Part shown: in pieces, positions 1-10,771 of the stretch
Position numbering within the stretch: position 1 is the stretch's first letter
How the letters are laid out: every line of letters begins with the position of its first letter
From: Pararhodobacter sp.
Lineage (GTDB): Bacteria; Pseudomonadota; Alphaproteobacteria; Rhodobacterales; Rhodobacteraceae
DNA: 64,000 nucleotides
Direction of reading: 5' to 3'
Assembly: GCA_020832545.1 (NCBI GenBank)
Contig: JAFIEK010000002.1
Span: forward strand, 62,001 to 126,000
The notes under the pieces: generated by a model
Told to the model about the DNA's origin: nothing
Databases searched by the model: none
The model's input: the letters and a program-made list of their open reading frames with translations, nothing else
Translations under genes and position numbers: made by a program

Positions 1-310
1 TCTTGCGCCCGTCCGGCGTGTTGACGCGACGCAGAATCAATTCGTCCTCGGCGCTGATCCCGGCTTCGGACATGACGGCATGCGCCGGATGGCCTGCGGG
101 CAGGTCAAACACGGCCTCCACCTCGCCCTGCGCGGCGCCGGCGCGCACCAGTTCGGCCCGCCCGCGCCAGCCCAGCACAAAGCCCAGCGAATCCAGCAAG
201 ATAGACTTGCCCGCCCCGGTTTCACCCGTGAGCACGTTCAGGCCCGGCTGAAAGGCAAGCTCCAGCCTGTCGATCAAAAGCATGTCGCGGATCGATAGGT
301 TGCGCAGCAT
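1..310 (-). CDS. recN: DNA repair protein RecN, N-terminal part (3' end outside window)
   Basis: RecN is an SMC-like ATPase acting in double-strand break repair. I translated the minus strand by hand because the ORF track lacks this incomplete frame. It begins MLRNLSIRDMLLIDRLEL and carries the Walker A motif GETGAGKS at about residues 31-38, followed by LLDSLGFVLGWRGRAELV, which is typical of RecN. The ATG is at 310-308. The gene runs off the window start, so only about 103 codons are visible. It lies 40 bp downstream of bamD on the same strand, the usual alphaproteobacterial arrangement. Confidence 0.93.
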   Translation of the reverse strand, partial: MLRNLSIRDMLLIDRLELAFQPGLNVLTGETGAGKSILLDSLGFVLGWRGRAELVRAGAAQGEVEAVFDLPAGHPAHAVMSEAGISAEDELILRRVNTPDGRK

Positions 311-350
311 TACGGCGCTCCTGCCCCGGCTCTGGCGGCGCGGCGCCCGC

Positions 351-1214
351 TTACAGCCACTCGCCCCGCACGGTCCGGCGATAGATCTGACGGATCCAGC
401 TTTCGCCACTCGCATCAGGTGAGAGGCCTTGACCGGTCAGCAAGCGATAGCTGTCATCATAAAATGGGTTCGAGCGGAAGTTGTGGCCGAGAATGGCCCC
501 GGCAGTCTGCGCCTCGTTGCGCAGGCCAAGTGCCAGATAGGCCTCGACCAGCCGGTGAAGGGCCTCGGGCGTGTGGGTTGTGGTCTGGAAGTCCTCGACC
601 ACCACGCGGAAGCGGTTAACCGCCGCAGACTGAAGCCCCCTGCGCAGGTAGTAGCGCCCGATTTCCATTTCCTTGGCGGCCAGATGGTCAAAGGCCAGAT
701 CAAACTTCAACACGGCAGAGCGCGCATATTCGGTGTTGGGATACTGCTCGATCACGCGGCGCAGATGCTGCAATGCCTGGAATGTCAGACCCTGATCGCG
801 GCCCACATCCTCGATCTGGTCATAATACGTCAGCGCCAGAATATAGGCAGCCCAGGCGGCGTCCTCGTCACCCGGATACTGATCAAGGAAGCGCTGCGCG
901 GTAGCACGAGCGTCGTCATAATCGCCTTCGCGATGCTGGGCATAGGCCTGCATCACGATCGCCCGGCGCGCCCAGCTGGTAAAGGGATAGATGCGCTCCA
1001 CCTCGCGGAAGTAGCGCAGCGAATTCTCCGCCCGGCGGCTGGTCTCCAGAACAAATTCGCCCCGGCGATAGATTTCCTCGGCGCTGAATCCGTCCAGCGG
1101 CTCGTCAGTCCGGGTGCCGCCGCAAGCTGCCAGTGCAAGACAAAGCCCGACTGCCAAAACGACTGAACCGGATTTTCTGATTGAAACACCGCCTGCTTGC
1201 CCGGTCACCATCAT
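351..1214 (-). CDS. bamD: Outer membrane assembly lipoprotein BamD
   Basis: BamD is the TPR lipoprotein of the BAM complex that inserts beta-barrel proteins into the outer membrane. The protein has a lipoprotein signal with lipobox LALAAC and then repeated tetratricopeptide-like helices (for example YFREVERIYPFTSWARRA and LRRVIEQYPNTEYARSA). The ORF track starts at 1223, but an AAAAGG box directly abuts that ATG. It is about 9 nt from the ATG at 1214, which I prefer; this gives 287 aa. It lies downstream of lpxC and upstream of recN. Confidence 0.93.
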   Translation of the reverse strand: MMVTGQAGGVSIRKSGSVVLAVGLCLALAACGGTRTDEPLDGFSAEEIYRRGEFVLETSRRAENSLRYFREVERIYPFTSWARRAIVMQAYAQHREGDYDDARATAQRFLDQYPGDEDAAWAAYILALTYYDQIEDVGRDQGLTFQALQHLRRVIEQYPNTEYARSAVLKFDLAFDHLAAKEMEIGRYYLRRGLQSAAVNRFRVVVEDFQTTTHTPEALHRLVEAYLALGLRNEAQTAGAILGHNFRSNPFYDDSYRLLTGQGLSPDASGESWIRQIYRRTVRGEWL

Positions 1215-1365
1215 GTCCCGCATCCTTTTGAGCGCTGTCCGAAACGGTCCGCGCCTGCTGAATCCTTACGCCCCTTCGGGGGCTTATGGCTGGTCCTAGC
1301 ACATTAGAAACCGACACGCAAAACGCCTTTGCGCCTGTATCTGATGGAATTGGCAAAGCGTTGCC

Positions 1366-2292
1366 TCAGGCGATCAATGCCAGATCCGCGGAACCCACAC
1401 CCGCACCGGGAAGTGCGTGGGCATCTGCGCCTGAAACCGTGATCCGCTCATACGCGCTGCGGTCGGCCAGCAGGGCGCGCACCAGCCGCCCGGTCAGCGT
1501 ATGACCTGCGCGATAACCCACATAACGCCCGAGGATCGGTGCACCAGCCACCGCCAGATCGCCCATCGCATCCAGCATCTTGTGGCGCACAGGCTCGTCG
1601 GCATGACGCAGGCCGCCCGGCGTGAGGATGCTGGCACCGTCAAACACCACTGCGTTCTCCATTGTGCCACCCAGGGCCAGCCCGTTGGCGCGCATCAGCG
1701 TGACATCGGCCATACGGCAGAAAGTGCGGCTGTCGGCCAGTTCACGCACGAAAGCGCCGTTGCACAGGGTCAGATCCTTGGTCTGGCGACCGATTGCAGG
1801 ATCGGGGAAATCGATCTCGAATGCGATGGACAGATGTGTTGCGGGTTCTATCCGGGCAAACGCCTGCCCCTCACGCACCTCAACCGGGCGCAAAACCCGG
1901 ATGGCACGCAGAGGTGCGCGCAAACCCGCGACTCCGGCCGCGAGGAACGATGCCACAAAAGGCCGGGCCGAGCCGTCAAGGATGGGAACCTCATCGCCGT
2001 CAAGCGTAACATGGGCATTGTGAATGCCGCACCCCGCAAAAGCGGCCATCAGATGTTCGATTGTCGAGACCGTGACACCATAGGCATTTCCGACCCGGGT
2101 GCAGAGATTGGCTTCGATCAGCGCCTCGGGCGACACCTTTATACGGCGGCGCGACAGGCTCAGAGGCAGGTCCGTGCGCTCAAACACAATGCCAGACCCG
2201 GCAGGCGCAGGATGAACACGCAGTTCAATCTGCCTGCCGGAGTGCAAGGCAGCACCCTGGAACCGGACCGTTGTATGAAGCGTTGTCTGCAC
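1366..2292 (-). CDS. lpxC: UDP-3-O-acyl-N-acetylglucosamine deacetylase LpxC
   Basis: LpxC is the zinc deacetylase that commits UDP-GlcNAc derivatives to lipid A synthesis. Visible motifs are EHLMAAFAG (zinc histidine), DGSARPF and HKMLDAMGDL (the other zinc ligands, His and Asp). Length is 308 aa, normal for the family. The start is a GTG at 2292 with an upstream AGAGGG box. It follows ftsZ after about 230 bp that contain the ftsZ terminator, so it probably has its own promoter. Confidence 0.96.
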   Translation of the reverse strand: MQTTLHTTVRFQGAALHSGRQIELRVHPAPAGSGIVFERTDLPLSLSRRRIKVSPEALIEANLCTRVGNAYGVTVSTIEHLMAAFAGCGIHNAHVTLDGDEVPILDGSARPFVASFLAAGVAGLRAPLRAIRVLRPVEVREGQAFARIEPATHLSIAFEIDFPDPAIGRQTKDLTLCNGAFVRELADSRTFCRMADVTLMRANGLALGGTMENAVVFDGASILTPGGLRHADEPVRHKMLDAMGDLAVAGAPILGRYVGYRAGHTLTGRLVRALLADRSAYERITVSGADAHALPGAGVGSADLALIA

Positions 2293-2453
2293 GAAGCGCC
2301 CTCTGTCGCGGCTTTCCCGCTGTTCTTGGGGTATTTAGGCATGTCGGGGGCGCGGCTCAACTCACAGTTTGCGACAAGTCTGTAACAGTCGCCCCCAACA
2401 TCGGCGATTTATTGCCGAAACCTTATGCGCTCACCCAGATTATTGAAAACATT

Positions 2454-2481
2454 AAAAAAGAAACCGGCCTAAGCCGGTTTC
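2454..2481 (-). terminator. Rho-independent terminator after ftsZ
   Basis: On the minus strand a perfect 9-bp stem GAAACCGGC / GCCGGTTTC with a 4-nt loop is followed directly by six T residues. It lies about 40 bp past the ftsZ stop codon, so ftsZ and lpxC transcription should be largely separated here. Confidence 0.88.
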
Positions 2482-2521
2482 TCTCACTGGTAGTCCTGCT
2501 CGATGTGATCTGCCGTCACCT

Positions 2522-4183
2522 TTAATTTGCCTGGCGGCGCAGGAAAGCCGGAATTTCAATCCGGTCTTCCGGCGCGCGCTGCGGCGGCTCGTCGTCATAG
2601 GAATGGATCGGCGGCTGCACGCGCGCGGCCTGCGCACCGCCTTCCCCGCCCGCGCCAGCCATACGGCTGATCAACGAACCAATCCCGAACCGTGCGCGCG
2701 GCTCTGGTTGCGGCGCTGGCTCCGGGGCGTGGTAATCGGCGGCAGCGGGGCGCTGGTGTGCATCGGGCTGCTTGGCCACTGCCGCCCGCAACCGCGCGAG
2801 CGTCTCTGGCGACGGGCCACCTGCCGAACGTGGGCGCGGGGCAACATAGCCACCGGCCTCGTCATGCCATTCCTGCGGTTGATGCTGCTGGGGGTGCGGG
2901 TGATGCGACTGTTCGTGCAAAACGGCATCAAGGTCGAACTCGTTCTGCGTCGGATGCTCATGACTGCGCGGCGCGTATTCCTGCTGCGGCTCCATCCGGG
3001 CGGCCGGGCGCTGGAACTCGGCTTGCCGCGACGGCTCGGGCTGGTGGTAAGCCGGTTGCTCGACATAGTCCTGGCGCGGCTCGAACACCGGTTCCTGCCA
3101 GGCTTCGCGCGCGGCGGCGGGCTGCTGCGGCTCGGGCTCGGCGGCGGTTTCGGGGGCGGGAGGGGCCAGCGGCTCGGCCATACGGCGGCGCGGCACCTCC
3201 ATCGAGGCAGCCCCGGCCTGCGCTTCGATCCCTGTGGCCACAACGGACACGCGGATCGCGCCCTCCATCTCCGGGTCCAGTGTTGAGCCGACAATGATAT
3301 TGGCCTCGGGGTCAACCTTCTCGCGGATCAGGTTGGCAGCCTCATCCAGCTCGAACAGCGTCAGATCGTGCCCGCCGGTGATGTTGATCAGCACGCCACG
3401 CGCGCCGTTGAGGCTGATCTCGTCCAGGAGCGGGTTGGCGATCGCCTTCTCGGCGGCCTGGCGGGCGCGATCCTCGCCCTGGGCCTCGCCGGTGCCCATC
3501 ATGGCCTTGCCCATTTCGTCCATCACGGCACGGACATCGGCGAAATCAAGGTTGATCATGCCGGGCCGTACCATCAGATCGGTCACACCCTTGACGCCCT
3601 GATAGAGCACGTCATCGGCCATGGCGAAGGCCTCGGTAAAGGTGGTCTTTTCGTTGGCAAGGCGGAACAGGTTCTGGTTGGGAATAATGATCAGCGTATC
3701 GACCACCTTTTGCAGCGCCTCGACCCCCTCTTCGGCCTGACGCATGCGCTTGGCACCCTCGAAGGCGAAAGGCTTGGTCACGACACCGACGGTCAGCACA
3801 CCCAGTTCGCGCGCGGCTTGCGCGATGATCGGGGCCGCGCCGGTGCCGGTTCCACCACCCATCCCCGCCGTGATAAAGCACATATGCGCCCCGGCCAGAT
3901 GGTCGATGATTTCCTCAAGCGTCTCTTCAGCCGCTGAGGCGCCGACCGAGGGCCGCGCGCCTGCGCCCAACCCTTCGGTGACCTTCACCCCCAACTGAAT
4001 GCGCGCCCGCGCCTTGGATTGCTGAAGGGCCTGCGCATCTGTGTTGGCAACGACGAACTCAACGCCTTCCAGCGCCTGTTCGATCATGTTGTTGACCGCG
4101 TTGCCACCTGCGCCGCCGACCCCGAAAACGGTGATCCGTGGCGTCAATTCCTTCGATTCCGTCGCGATGAAGTTCAATGCCAT
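2522..4183 (-). CDS. ftsZ: Cell division protein FtsZ
   Basis: FtsZ is the tubulin-like GTPase that forms the division ring. The N-terminal domain has [14 protein letters not shown] and the tubulin signature [10 protein letters not shown]. The C-terminal conserved peptide ends in [11 protein letters not shown]. At 553 aa it is long because a roughly 200-residue disordered linker rich in Gln, His, Pro and Ala (with segments such as [15 protein letters not shown]) separates the GTPase core from the C-terminal peptide. Long linkers are common in alphaproteobacteria. It follows ftsA after about 200 bp. Confidence 0.98.
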   Translation of the reverse strand: MALNFIATESKELTPRITVFGVGGAGGNAVNNMIEQALEGVEFVVANTDAQALQQSKARARIQLGVKVTEGLGAGARPSVGASAAEETLEEIIDHLAGAHMCFITAGMGGGTGTGAAPIIAQAARELGVLTVGVVTKPFAFEGAKRMRQAEEGVEALQKVVDTLIIIPNQNLFRLANEKTTFTEAFAMADDVLYQGVKGVTDLMVRPGMINLDFADVRAVMDEMGKAMMGTGEAQGEDRARQAAEKAIANPLLDEISLNGARGVLINITGGHDLTLFELDEAANLIREKVDPEANIIVGSTLDPEMEGAIRVSVVATGIEAQAGAASMEVPRRRMAEPLAPPAPETAAEPEPQQPAAAREAWQEPVFEPRQDYVEQPAYHQPEPSRQAEFQRPAARMEPQQEYAPRSHEHPTQNEFDLDAVLHEQSHHPHPQQHQPQEWHDEAGGYVAPRPRSAGGPSPETLARLRAAVAKQPDAHQRPAAADYHAPEPAPQPEPRARFGIGSLISRMAGAGGEGGAQAARVQPPIHSYDDEPPQRAPEDRIEIPAFLRRQAN

Positions 4184-4305
4184 TGCCTAGTCCGCCTGTC
4201 TTGTTCCGGTTTGCCCTTGCCGATCGCCAGTCGGTTGGTCGCCCGGTTCTTGATGATTTGCCAGATTTTCCCACAACTGTAGCGTTCTGGCGCGGGAACG
4301 TCATT

Positions 4306-4370
4306 AAAAAAAACCGAATCTCCACCAAATCTGGAGGAAATTCGCCGAAAATCCGCGCATTTCGGCGAAT
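4306..4370 (-). terminator. Hairpins plus T-tract between ftsA and ftsZ
   Basis: A perfect 11-bp inverted repeat, ATTCGCCGAAA (4340-4350) with TTTCGGCGAAT (4360-4370), lies just past ftsA. On the minus strand it is followed by a weaker CTCCA/TGGAG hairpin and then eight T residues (A-run 4306-4313 on plus). This could act as a terminator or attenuator between ftsA and ftsZ. The second stem is weak and is separated from the T-run by six bases, so confidence is moderate. Confidence 0.45.
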
Positions 4371-4386
4371 CACCCGGATCTGGTGG

Positions 4387-5718
4387 TTACCAGTTGTCCT
4401 TGAACCATTTCATCGCGCGCTTGAGCGGTCGCGCCGCGAAGCGGTCGGCGGGAATTTCGAAGTCCCACCATTCGTCTTGTGGTTGGGCTGCGAACAGGCA
4501 CAGGCCCACGATTCCTGCAAACGCCGGGCCGGTGGCCGCCTGCGGCAAGCCCTGCACACGCATCGGGCGGCCCAGCCGCACCTGCTGGCCGAGGATACGC
4601 GCGGCCAGCCCGTCCAGCCCCGGGATCTGGCTGCCGCCACCGGTCAGCACAATCTGTTGGCTGGGCAGATGGTCAAACCCCGCCGCATCCAGCCGGGCGC
4701 GCACCTCTTCCAGAATTTCCTCGACCCGCGGGCGCATGATGCCGATCAGCTCTGATCGGGTGATCGTGCGGCGGTCCTTGTCCCAGTCGCCGCTGTCGCT
4801 GCCGATCTCGATAACCTCGCGGTCATCCTTGCCGGTGGCCTGCACACCGCCATAGAAAGTCTTGATGCGTTCGGCGGCGCTGTAGGGAATTTGCAGCCCC
4901 TTGGCGATGTCACCGGTGATGTGGTCGCCGCCCAGCCGCACAGTGTCGGAATAGATCATGTGTTTCTTGATGAAGATCGAGATGCCGGTGGCGCCGCCGC
5001 CCATGTCGATTGCCGCAGCGCCCAGTTCCTGCTCATCCTCAACCAGCGATGACAGCGCCGAGACATAGCTGCCAGCCGCCAGCCCCGCCACCTCGACATC
5101 GCAGCGTTTCAGACAGTGCACCAGATTTTGCACCATGTCGGCCTCGATCGACAGAAGGTGCATATCGCAGCCCAGCTTGCGCCCTGTCTGACCGCGCGGA
5201 TCCGACAGGCCTGAACGGTGATCAAGCATGAAGTTCACCGGCTGGGCGTGCAGCACTTCGCGGGTTGCGCCCAGATCGGGCACATCGCAGGCTGACAGAA
5301 CGCGGGCGATATCGTTTTCGGTGACATGCGCGCCTTCCAGCTCTACCGAGCCCTCCAGCCCGTACGAGCGCGCCTCACCGCCCGAGAAGCAGACAATGGC
5401 GTGATCGACCCGCACCTGCGCCATCTTCTGCGCCGTCTGCAGGGCGGTGCGCACCGCGCGCTCGGTTTCGACCATGGCGGCAATCTCGCCAAAGCGCACT
5501 CCACGTGAGCGCGTGGTGCCCGCACCGATCACCCGGAACGTGGCCTGCCCGGCCATGTTGCCCACACCTGACCCTTCCGCCGCCCCTTGCGAGCCGAATT
5601 TCAGGATGAGACAGGCAACCTTGAAGGTGCCGATATCAAGAACGGCAATTACGCCGCGTTGCATGGCCTGCTGGCGCATGTTTCGCATGGCGCGCTGAGA
5701 CTGGTAGAGATCGGTCAT
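4387..5718 (-). CDS. ftsA: Cell division protein FtsA
   Basis: FtsA is the actin-like ATPase that tethers FtsZ filaments to the membrane. It has the phosphate-1 motif VIAVLDIGTFKVA, the phosphate-2 motif AIDMGGGATGISIF, and a C-terminal amphipathic helix LKRAMKWFKDNW suited to membrane targeting. Length is 443 aa. The ATG at 5718 overlaps the ftsQ stop by 4 nt (ATGA), so the two are probably translationally coupled. Confidence 0.97.
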   Translation of the reverse strand: MTDLYQSQRAMRNMRQQAMQRGVIAVLDIGTFKVACLILKFGSQGAAEGSGVGNMAGQATFRVIGAGTTRSRGVRFGEIAAMVETERAVRTALQTAQKMAQVRVDHAIVCFSGGEARSYGLEGSVELEGAHVTENDIARVLSACDVPDLGATREVLHAQPVNFMLDHRSGLSDPRGQTGRKLGCDMHLLSIEADMVQNLVHCLKRCDVEVAGLAAGSYVSALSSLVEDEQELGAAAIDMGGGATGISIFIKKHMIYSDTVRLGGDHITGDIAKGLQIPYSAAERIKTFYGGVQATGKDDREVIEIGSDSGDWDKDRRTITRSELIGIMRPRVEEILEEVRARLDAAGFDHLPSQQIVLTGGGSQIPGLDGLAARILGQQVRLGRPMRVQGLPQAATGPAFAGIVGLCLFAAQPQDEWWDFEIPADRFAARPLKRAMKWFKDNW

Positions 5719-7016
5719 CGGTTGGGAACTCCACTTGCCTGATTTCTGATACGGTGCAACTCGGTCATGGCCGGTTGCGACAGCCGGATGGTGGGGCGCG
5801 CGGCATCGCGCAGATCGACGACACGCACATCGCGCGCCAGCAGGTCCTGCGCAGCGTCCAGCGCCAGAACCCGCTCCAGCGCAACCACAGCGTTCTGCGC
5901 GGGCAGAAGGATGCGCTGATCCTGATCCAGCACGACATCCCAGCGCCGGTCGCTGACACGTACCAGCCCGCGCAACCGCTCGCGCAGGGGGCTGGCAGCG
6001 GCCAGAATCTGCTGCGCCTCGGCAATAGCCGCCGGCGCGCCCTCGCCTGCAATCAGCGGCAGATCGGCGCGTGCCTCGCGCGCGGCCAGCCGGGCGATGC
6101 GACGGCCTTCGGCATCCACCAGTTCCAACCCGCTGTGATGACGCCAGACCATCACCGGCTCGCGCTCGGCCACCGCAATTTCCAGCACCCCGCCCGAACG
6201 GATACGCAACGCCGCAGTTTCCACGGCATCCAGCGCCTCGGTCGCGCGGCGCAGCTCTTCAAGGTCCAGCCGGAAGGAGGACACCGGAAACTCCAGCGCC
6301 AGCCGCGCCGAGATCGCCTGCGACACTTCGGGCGTCTCGGCGTGCACCGACAGCGTGGTGACCTGAAATTCAGGGCGGTTTTCAAAGGCAGTGCGCAGAT
6401 CGCTGAAGAAGCCGACGGCTTGGTCGCGCCGGGCGTCATCGCCCAGCCAGAGGCCGAGCGTGAGCGTGATCAGAAAAACCGGCAGACCAAGGGTGATGCC
6501 CTGGCGGATGAACGGGGTCAGCCACATCCGGTGCAGCCGGTAGGCCGTGCGGCTGGGCGACGGATCGCGGCGGAAACGACGCGCGGGCTCAGCCGTGCGG
6601 GGCCCTTCTGACGGAGCTGCGGCTTGTGGGGCGGTCTGGGCTGGCGACCGGGGCGCGGGTTCATCGGGCCATGAATAAAGCGCCGAGGGAATCGCAGGCA
6701 TCGAGTCAAGAAGCGGTTCCGGCGCAACGGCATCAGGGGCCGCAGGAGGCACAAAAGCATGCGCGCGCGGGCGGGTGGCCTGCCGGGCCGACTGATCGGA
6801 GGTGGCCGCGACACCTGGTGCGTCCCCGCGGGAACGCGCTGCGCTAGCCGGATCGGCGGGCCAATGCTCTCGCGCGGCGGCAGGCGGGCTGACATGCTGG
6901 CCACTGGGCCATGGTGCCGAAGACTGCGCCATGGCGCGGCGCAGCGGGGGCTCGCCCGTGCGTGTGGCCGGGCCAGAGCGAGGGCTTTGAGAGGATACGC
7001 CGGTCAACGCTGGCAT
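5715..7016 (-). CDS. ftsQ: Cell division protein FtsQ with long N-terminal extension
   Basis: FtsQ is a bitopic divisome protein with a periplasmic POTRA/beta domain. A single transmembrane segment lies at about residues 172-190 ([18 protein letters not shown]), followed by a POTRA-like region. I chose the ATG at 7016, which has GGAGG 7 nt upstream, rather than the longer track ORF. This gives 433 aa, with about 150 residues of Pro/Ala-rich cytoplasmic sequence before the family-like [19 protein letters not shown]. It overlaps the ddl 3' end by 13 nt. Confidence 0.88.
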   Translation of the reverse strand: MPALTGVSSQSPRSGPATRTGEPPLRRAMAQSSAPWPSGQHVSPPAAAREHWPADPASAARSRGDAPGVAATSDQSARQATRPRAHAFVPPAAPDAVAPEPLLDSMPAIPSALYSWPDEPAPRSPAQTAPQAAAPSEGPRTAEPARRFRRDPSPSRTAYRLHRMWLTPFIRQGITLGLPVFLITLTLGLWLGDDARRDQAVGFFSDLRTAFENRPEFQVTTLSVHAETPEVSQAISARLALEFPVSSFRLDLEELRRATEALDAVETAALRIRSGGVLEIAVAEREPVMVWRHHSGLELVDAEGRRIARLAAREARADLPLIAGEGAPAAIAEAQQILAAASPLRERLRGLVRVSDRRWDVVLDQDQRILLPAQNAVVALERVLALDAAQDLLARDVRVVDLRDAARPTIRLSQPAMTELHRIRNQASGVPNR

Positions 7017-7918
7017 GAGGCATCCTCCACCAGCCAGCCGCACAGTTCGGGGAAGGATATCCCGCAATGCGCCGCCTGTTCAGGGCTGAGCGAGGTGGGC
7101 GTCATCCCCGGCTGGGTGTTGGTCTCCAGCAAGATCAGCCCGTCCAGCCCGCGCGCCTCGTCCAAGCGGAAATCAGTACGGCTCAGGCCCCGGCAGCCCA
7201 GCACCCTGTGCGCCCTGAGCGCGTAATCCATGCAGGCGTCGAACACATCGGCGGGCACCTCGGCGGGCAGCACATGATACGAGCCGCCGGGTTTGTATTT
7301 TGCGTCATAGTCATACCAGCCGGTGGTCACGATATCGGTCACCGTCAGCGCCCGGTCGCCCAGCACACTCACCGTCAGTTCGCGCCCCGGCACATAGGCC
7401 TCGACCATCAGTTGCTCAGGCATATCAGGTGACAGGCGCGGTGGGCGGTTCGCACCCTCCATCACCAGGTAAACGCCCACGGATGAGCCCTCGTTGCAGG
7501 GCTTCACCACATAGGGCGGTGCCATCACATGTGCCGCTTCAATCGCGGCGCGGCTGGCCAGCAGGCTGTCCACCACCGGCAGACCCGCCGCGCGGTAAAT
7601 TTCCTTGGTGCGGATCTTGTCCATCGCCAGCGCCGAGGCCAGCACGCCGGAATGAGTGTAGGGGATACCCAGCCATTCCAGCAGGCCCTGCACACAACCA
7701 TCCTCGCCCCAACGGCCATGCAAGGCGTTGAACGCGACATCGGGGCGGAGTTCAGCCAGACGCGCAGGCAGATCCCGGTCGGCATCGACCTCGATCACCT
7801 GATATCCTGCCTCCCGCAGCGCGGTCGCGCATTCACGCCCTGTGGACAAGGACACCTCGCGCTCGACCGAGATGCCGCCCAACAGTACCGCCACCTTGGG
7901 GGCTGTCCTGCTCGACAT
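7004..7918 (-). CDS. ddl: D-alanine--D-alanine ligase
   Basis: Ddl is the ATP-grasp ligase making D-Ala-D-Ala for peptidoglycan. It has the N-terminal [16 protein letters not shown], the ATP-grasp segment [11 protein letters not shown] and the metal-binding [11 protein letters not shown]. The family normally begins just before KVAVLLGG, so I start at the ATG at 7918 (MSSRTAPKV), preceded by GGTGG. In-frame ATGs at 7957 and 7930 remain possible. It is 304 aa and lies between murB and ftsQ in the dcw order. Confidence 0.95.
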   Translation of the reverse strand: MSSRTAPKVAVLLGGISVEREVSLSTGRECATALREAGYQVIEVDADRDLPARLAELRPDVAFNALHGRWGEDGCVQGLLEWLGIPYTHSGVLASALAMDKIRTKEIYRAAGLPVVDSLLASRAAIEAAHVMAPPYVVKPCNEGSSVGVYLVMEGANRPPRLSPDMPEQLMVEAYVPGRELTVSVLGDRALTVTDIVTTGWYDYDAKYKPGGSYHVLPAEVPADVFDACMDYALRAHRVLGCRGLSRTDFRLDEARGLDGLILLETNTQPGMTPTSLSPEQAAHCGISFPELCGWLVEDASCQR

Positions 7919-8011
7919 GCCCGCCACCATTGCCTCAATCAGCCCTTTGCGGGCCATCGCCGGGGCTTGTCACCCCGTATTCTTCTTGTTGCTGCCGGGC
8001 TTGATGCCCGG

Positions 8012-8947
8012 TCAACCTTGCTGCAAGGGGTCACCCACCCGCATGACTTCCCATTCTAGCGAAATTCCACTGTTTTCCAACACCCTTTTTCGCACCTCTT
8101 CACCAAGCCCCTCAAGATCGGCGGCAGTGGCGGTTCCGGTGTTGATCAGAAAGTTGGAATGCATCTGCGACATCTGCGCCCCGCCCCGCGTGGCGCCCCG
8201 CATTCCGGCCTCATCAATCACCTTCCAGGCCTTCAGGCTGTGCTCATCATCGGCCTGCCCGGTAGAGCTGTATCCAGCGGGGTTGCGAAACGTCGAACCG
8301 GCGGTCCGCTCGCGCGTGGGCTGGGTGGCGTCACGCCGGGCCAGTTGGTCCTGCATTTGCGTGGCCAGTTCTGCCGGATCGCCCGAAGGGGCGGCAAAAG
8401 TCGCTTCAATGATCACCCATCCATCCGGCAGGGTGGACTGGCGGTAAGCGAGCTTCAGCGCGCTGGCCTCCAGCATCTTTATCTGCCCGTCACGCGTCAC
8501 CACCCTGACCGATTCCAGCCGATCGGCGACATAGGTGCCATAACAGCCTGCATTCATCCGCACGGCACCGCCAATCGCACCGGGGATGGTACGCAGAAAG
8601 GTCAGATCCAGCCCGGCCTCGGCAGCCTTGCGCGCGACATGGGCATCCAGCGCGGCGGCCCCGGCAGTCACCCGCCTGTCTGTGCAACTAATCGCGTTGA
8701 ACCCCCGCCCCAGCCGGATCACCACGCCGCGAATGCCGCCATCGCGTACGATCAGGTTTGACCCCACGCCCATAGGAAACACTGGCACCGCAGGATCAAG
8801 GGCGGCCAGAAAAGCGGCCAGATCCTCGGCATCGGCGGGCTGAAACAGCCAGTCAGCCGGGCCGCCGACACGCAGCCATGTCAGCCCGTCAAGCGGGCGG
8901 TCGGGGGTGAGGGTGCCGCGCACGGCGATATCTGTCGGATGGGTCAT
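8012..8947 (-). CDS. murB: UDP-N-acetylmuramate dehydrogenase MurB
   Basis: MurB is the FAD enzyme reducing UDP-GlcNAc-enolpyruvate to UDP-MurNAc. It has the FAD-binding region [23 protein letters not shown], and the GSTFRNP segment with the proton-donating Ser. The track ORF extends to 9160, but the MurB homology starts at the ATG at 8947 (MTHPTDIAV); the upstream extension is Trp/Arg/Cys-rich and not family-like. It is 311 aa. Confidence 0.95.
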   Translation of the reverse strand: MTHPTDIAVRGTLTPDRPLDGLTWLRVGGPADWLFQPADAEDLAAFLAALDPAVPVFPMGVGSNLIVRDGGIRGVVIRLGRGFNAISCTDRRVTAGAAALDAHVARKAAEAGLDLTFLRTIPGAIGGAVRMNAGCYGTYVADRLESVRVVTRDGQIKMLEASALKLAYRQSTLPDGWVIIEATFAAPSGDPAELATQMQDQLARRDATQPTRERTAGSTFRNPAGYSSTGQADDEHSLKAWKVIDEAGMRGATRGGAQMSQMHSNFLINTGTATAADLEGLGEEVRKRVLENSGISLEWEVMRVGDPLQQG

Positions 8948-9040
8948 ACCGCCGAGATATCCCTCAGCCTGCAACCTGTCCAGCCGGGGGAGGCGGGGCG
9001 CGCAGACGCCACAGGCAGAAAATTGCCACGAAGGGCGCAT

Positions 9041-9062
9041 GCAACGCGATCGCTCAATCGCG
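9041..9062. repeat. 22-bp hairpin repeat, copy 1
   Basis: GCAACGCGATCGCTCAATCGCG shares 20 of 22 bases with a segment at 32692-32713. Both contain a 6-bp stem CGCGAT/ATCGCG. The stop codon of the 98-aa gene (9054-9056) lies inside this copy. Confidence 0.6.
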
Positions 9063-9350
9063 CGCGCCCAGCCCCTGCCCGGCGCGCATCCGCATCCAGC
9101 CGCCCAGCGCCGTGCCCAGTGCCGCCCCCAGCACGGCAGGCGCGGTGAAAACCAGCGCAAGTATCACATAGACCAACCCGTCCAAGCCCTGCACTGCCTG
9201 ACCGGCCAGAAGAAAGCCTGCCGCAACCAAGGCCAGCACCCCCGTCAGCACCCAGCCCAGCAAGACCCGAACGAAGCGCGCCAGAAGCCATGCAGCCACC
9301 AGCCCCGTCGCCGCCGAAACCAGGACAATGCCCAGAACGGCAGGCTCCAC
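9054..9350 (-). CDS. Small membrane protein between murC and murB
   Basis: I do not recognise a named family. The minus-strand frame starts at a GTG at 9350, placed 5 nt after the murC stop. The GGAGGG at the end of murC serves as ribosome-binding site at about 8 nt. The 98-aa product has three or so hydrophobic segments (for example [20 protein letters not shown] and [20 protein letters not shown]) and a basic C-terminus. Its position inside the peptidoglycan operon and tight coupling to murC suggest a wall- or division-related membrane role, which is inference only. The longer track ORF (9545) overlaps murC and is not supported. Confidence 0.72.
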   Translation of the reverse strand: MEPAVLGIVLVSAATGLVAAWLLARFVRVLLGWVLTGVLALVAAGFLLAGQAVQGLDGLVYVILALVFTAPAVLGAALGTALGGWMRMRAGQGLGARD

Positions 9351-9354
9351 GGCG

Positions 9355-10758
9355 TCAGCCCTCCAGCCGCGCGGGCAGGCCGTGTGCCCAGCCAGAAATC
9401 GTACCCGCCCCCAGACAGACCACCATGTCGCCGGGCCGGGCATGGCGACGCACCAGCGCCTCCAGATCATCCTCGCTGTCAACACCATGGGCCGAGGGAT
9501 GGCCATGATCGCGGATACCCGCCACCAGATCGTCGCGGCTGGCACCCGCTATCGGGGCTTCGCCCGCTGCATAGACCTCGGCGATGCCCACCACATCCGC
9601 CTGATCGAAGCAGGCGCAGAAATCGGCGAACAGCGCGCTCAGCCGGGTATAGCGGTGCGGCTGATGCACGGCGATCACCCGCCCCTTGCCGTCCAGCGCC
9701 TGCCGTGCAGCCTTGAGCACGGCGGCAATTTCCACCGGGTGGTGGCCGTAATCATCAATCACGCTCACGCCGCCGCCCTCACCCACACGGGTGAACCGCC
9801 GGCTGACGCCAGAGAACCCGGCCAGCCCGGCGCGAATGGCCTCAGGCGAAAGGCCCAGGTGCCGCGCCACCGCCACAGCTGCCACCGCGTTGGACACATT
9901 ATGATCACCCGGCATCGGCAGGGTGCAACCACGGATCGCCACCCCCCCCTTCACCTCGATATCAAAGCGCGCCTGCCCGTCTGCATAGTGCAGACCGACC
10001 GCGCGCAGATCAGCCTCCGGGGAAAAACCATAGGTCACGACGGGGCGGTCGCGCATCCGCCCGACCAGCGCACGGACCTCGGCATGATCAATGCAGCAGA
10101 CCGCCAGCCCGTAAAACGGGATACGGCCCACAAACGCATCGAACCCCGCGCGCAGGGCCTCGATCGTGTGCCAGTGCTCCATGTGTTCGGGGTCGATATT
10201 GGTGACAATCCCGACGGTTGTTGGCAGCAGATTGAACGATCCGTCGCTCTCATCGGCCTCCACCACCATCCAATCACCCGCGCCGGGCCGGGCGTTCGAT
10301 CCATAGGCATGGATCACGCCACCATTGATCACCGCCGGGTCCACCCCGCCCGCATCCAGCAGCGCGGCGACCATGGTGGTTGTGGTGGTCTTGCCATGCG
10401 TCCCCGCCACTGACACGGTCGAGCGCAGGCGCATCAGTTCGGCCAGCATCTCGGCGCGGCGCACGACGGGCAGACCGGCGGCGCGGGCCGCAACAAGCTC
10501 AGCATTGTCGGGTTTGATCGCGGTTGAGGTCACCAGCACCGCCGCGCCCACGATGTTCTCAGCCCGCTGGCCGATGAATACGCGCGCGCCCAAACCCTCC
10601 AGCCGATCCGTGATCGGGCTGGCCTTGAGGTCCGAGCCCTGCACGGCGAAGCCCTCATGCAAAAGCATCTCGGCAATACCGGACATGCCGATCCCGCCGA
10701 TCCCGGCAAAATGGATGGGGCCAAGGCTGGCCGGTAACTTGGTGCGGGCGGTGGTCAT
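9355..10758 (-). CDS. murC: UDP-N-acetylmuramate--L-alanine ligase MurC
   Basis: MurC adds L-Ala to UDP-MurNAc. Motifs are [16 protein letters not shown] near the N-terminus and the ATP-binding GTHGKTTTT. The homology begins at the ATG at 10758 (MTTARTKLP), 75 nt inside the track ORF; this gives 467 aa, the family norm. It lies 13 bp after murG. Confidence 0.97.
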   Translation of the reverse strand: MTTARTKLPASLGPIHFAGIGGIGMSGIAEMLLHEGFAVQGSDLKASPITDRLEGLGARVFIGQRAENIVGAAVLVTSTAIKPDNAELVAARAAGLPVVRRAEMLAELMRLRSTVSVAGTHGKTTTTTMVAALLDAGGVDPAVINGGVIHAYGSNARPGAGDWMVVEADESDGSFNLLPTTVGIVTNIDPEHMEHWHTIEALRAGFDAFVGRIPFYGLAVCCIDHAEVRALVGRMRDRPVVTYGFSPEADLRAVGLHYADGQARFDIEVKGGVAIRGCTLPMPGDHNVSNAVAAVAVARHLGLSPEAIRAGLAGFSGVSRRFTRVGEGGGVSVIDDYGHHPVEIAAVLKAARQALDGKGRVIAVHQPHRYTRLSALFADFCACFDQADVVGIAEVYAAGEAPIAGASRDDLVAGIRDHGHPSAHGVDSEDDLEALVRRHARPGDMVVCLGAGTISGWAHGLPARLEG

Positions 10759-10771
10759 GGGGCCTACGATG

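Noticed and set aside
429-1166. 245-aa plus-strand ORF
   Set aside because: Antisense to bamD, with no ribosome-binding site or homology; high GC produces many such open antisense frames.
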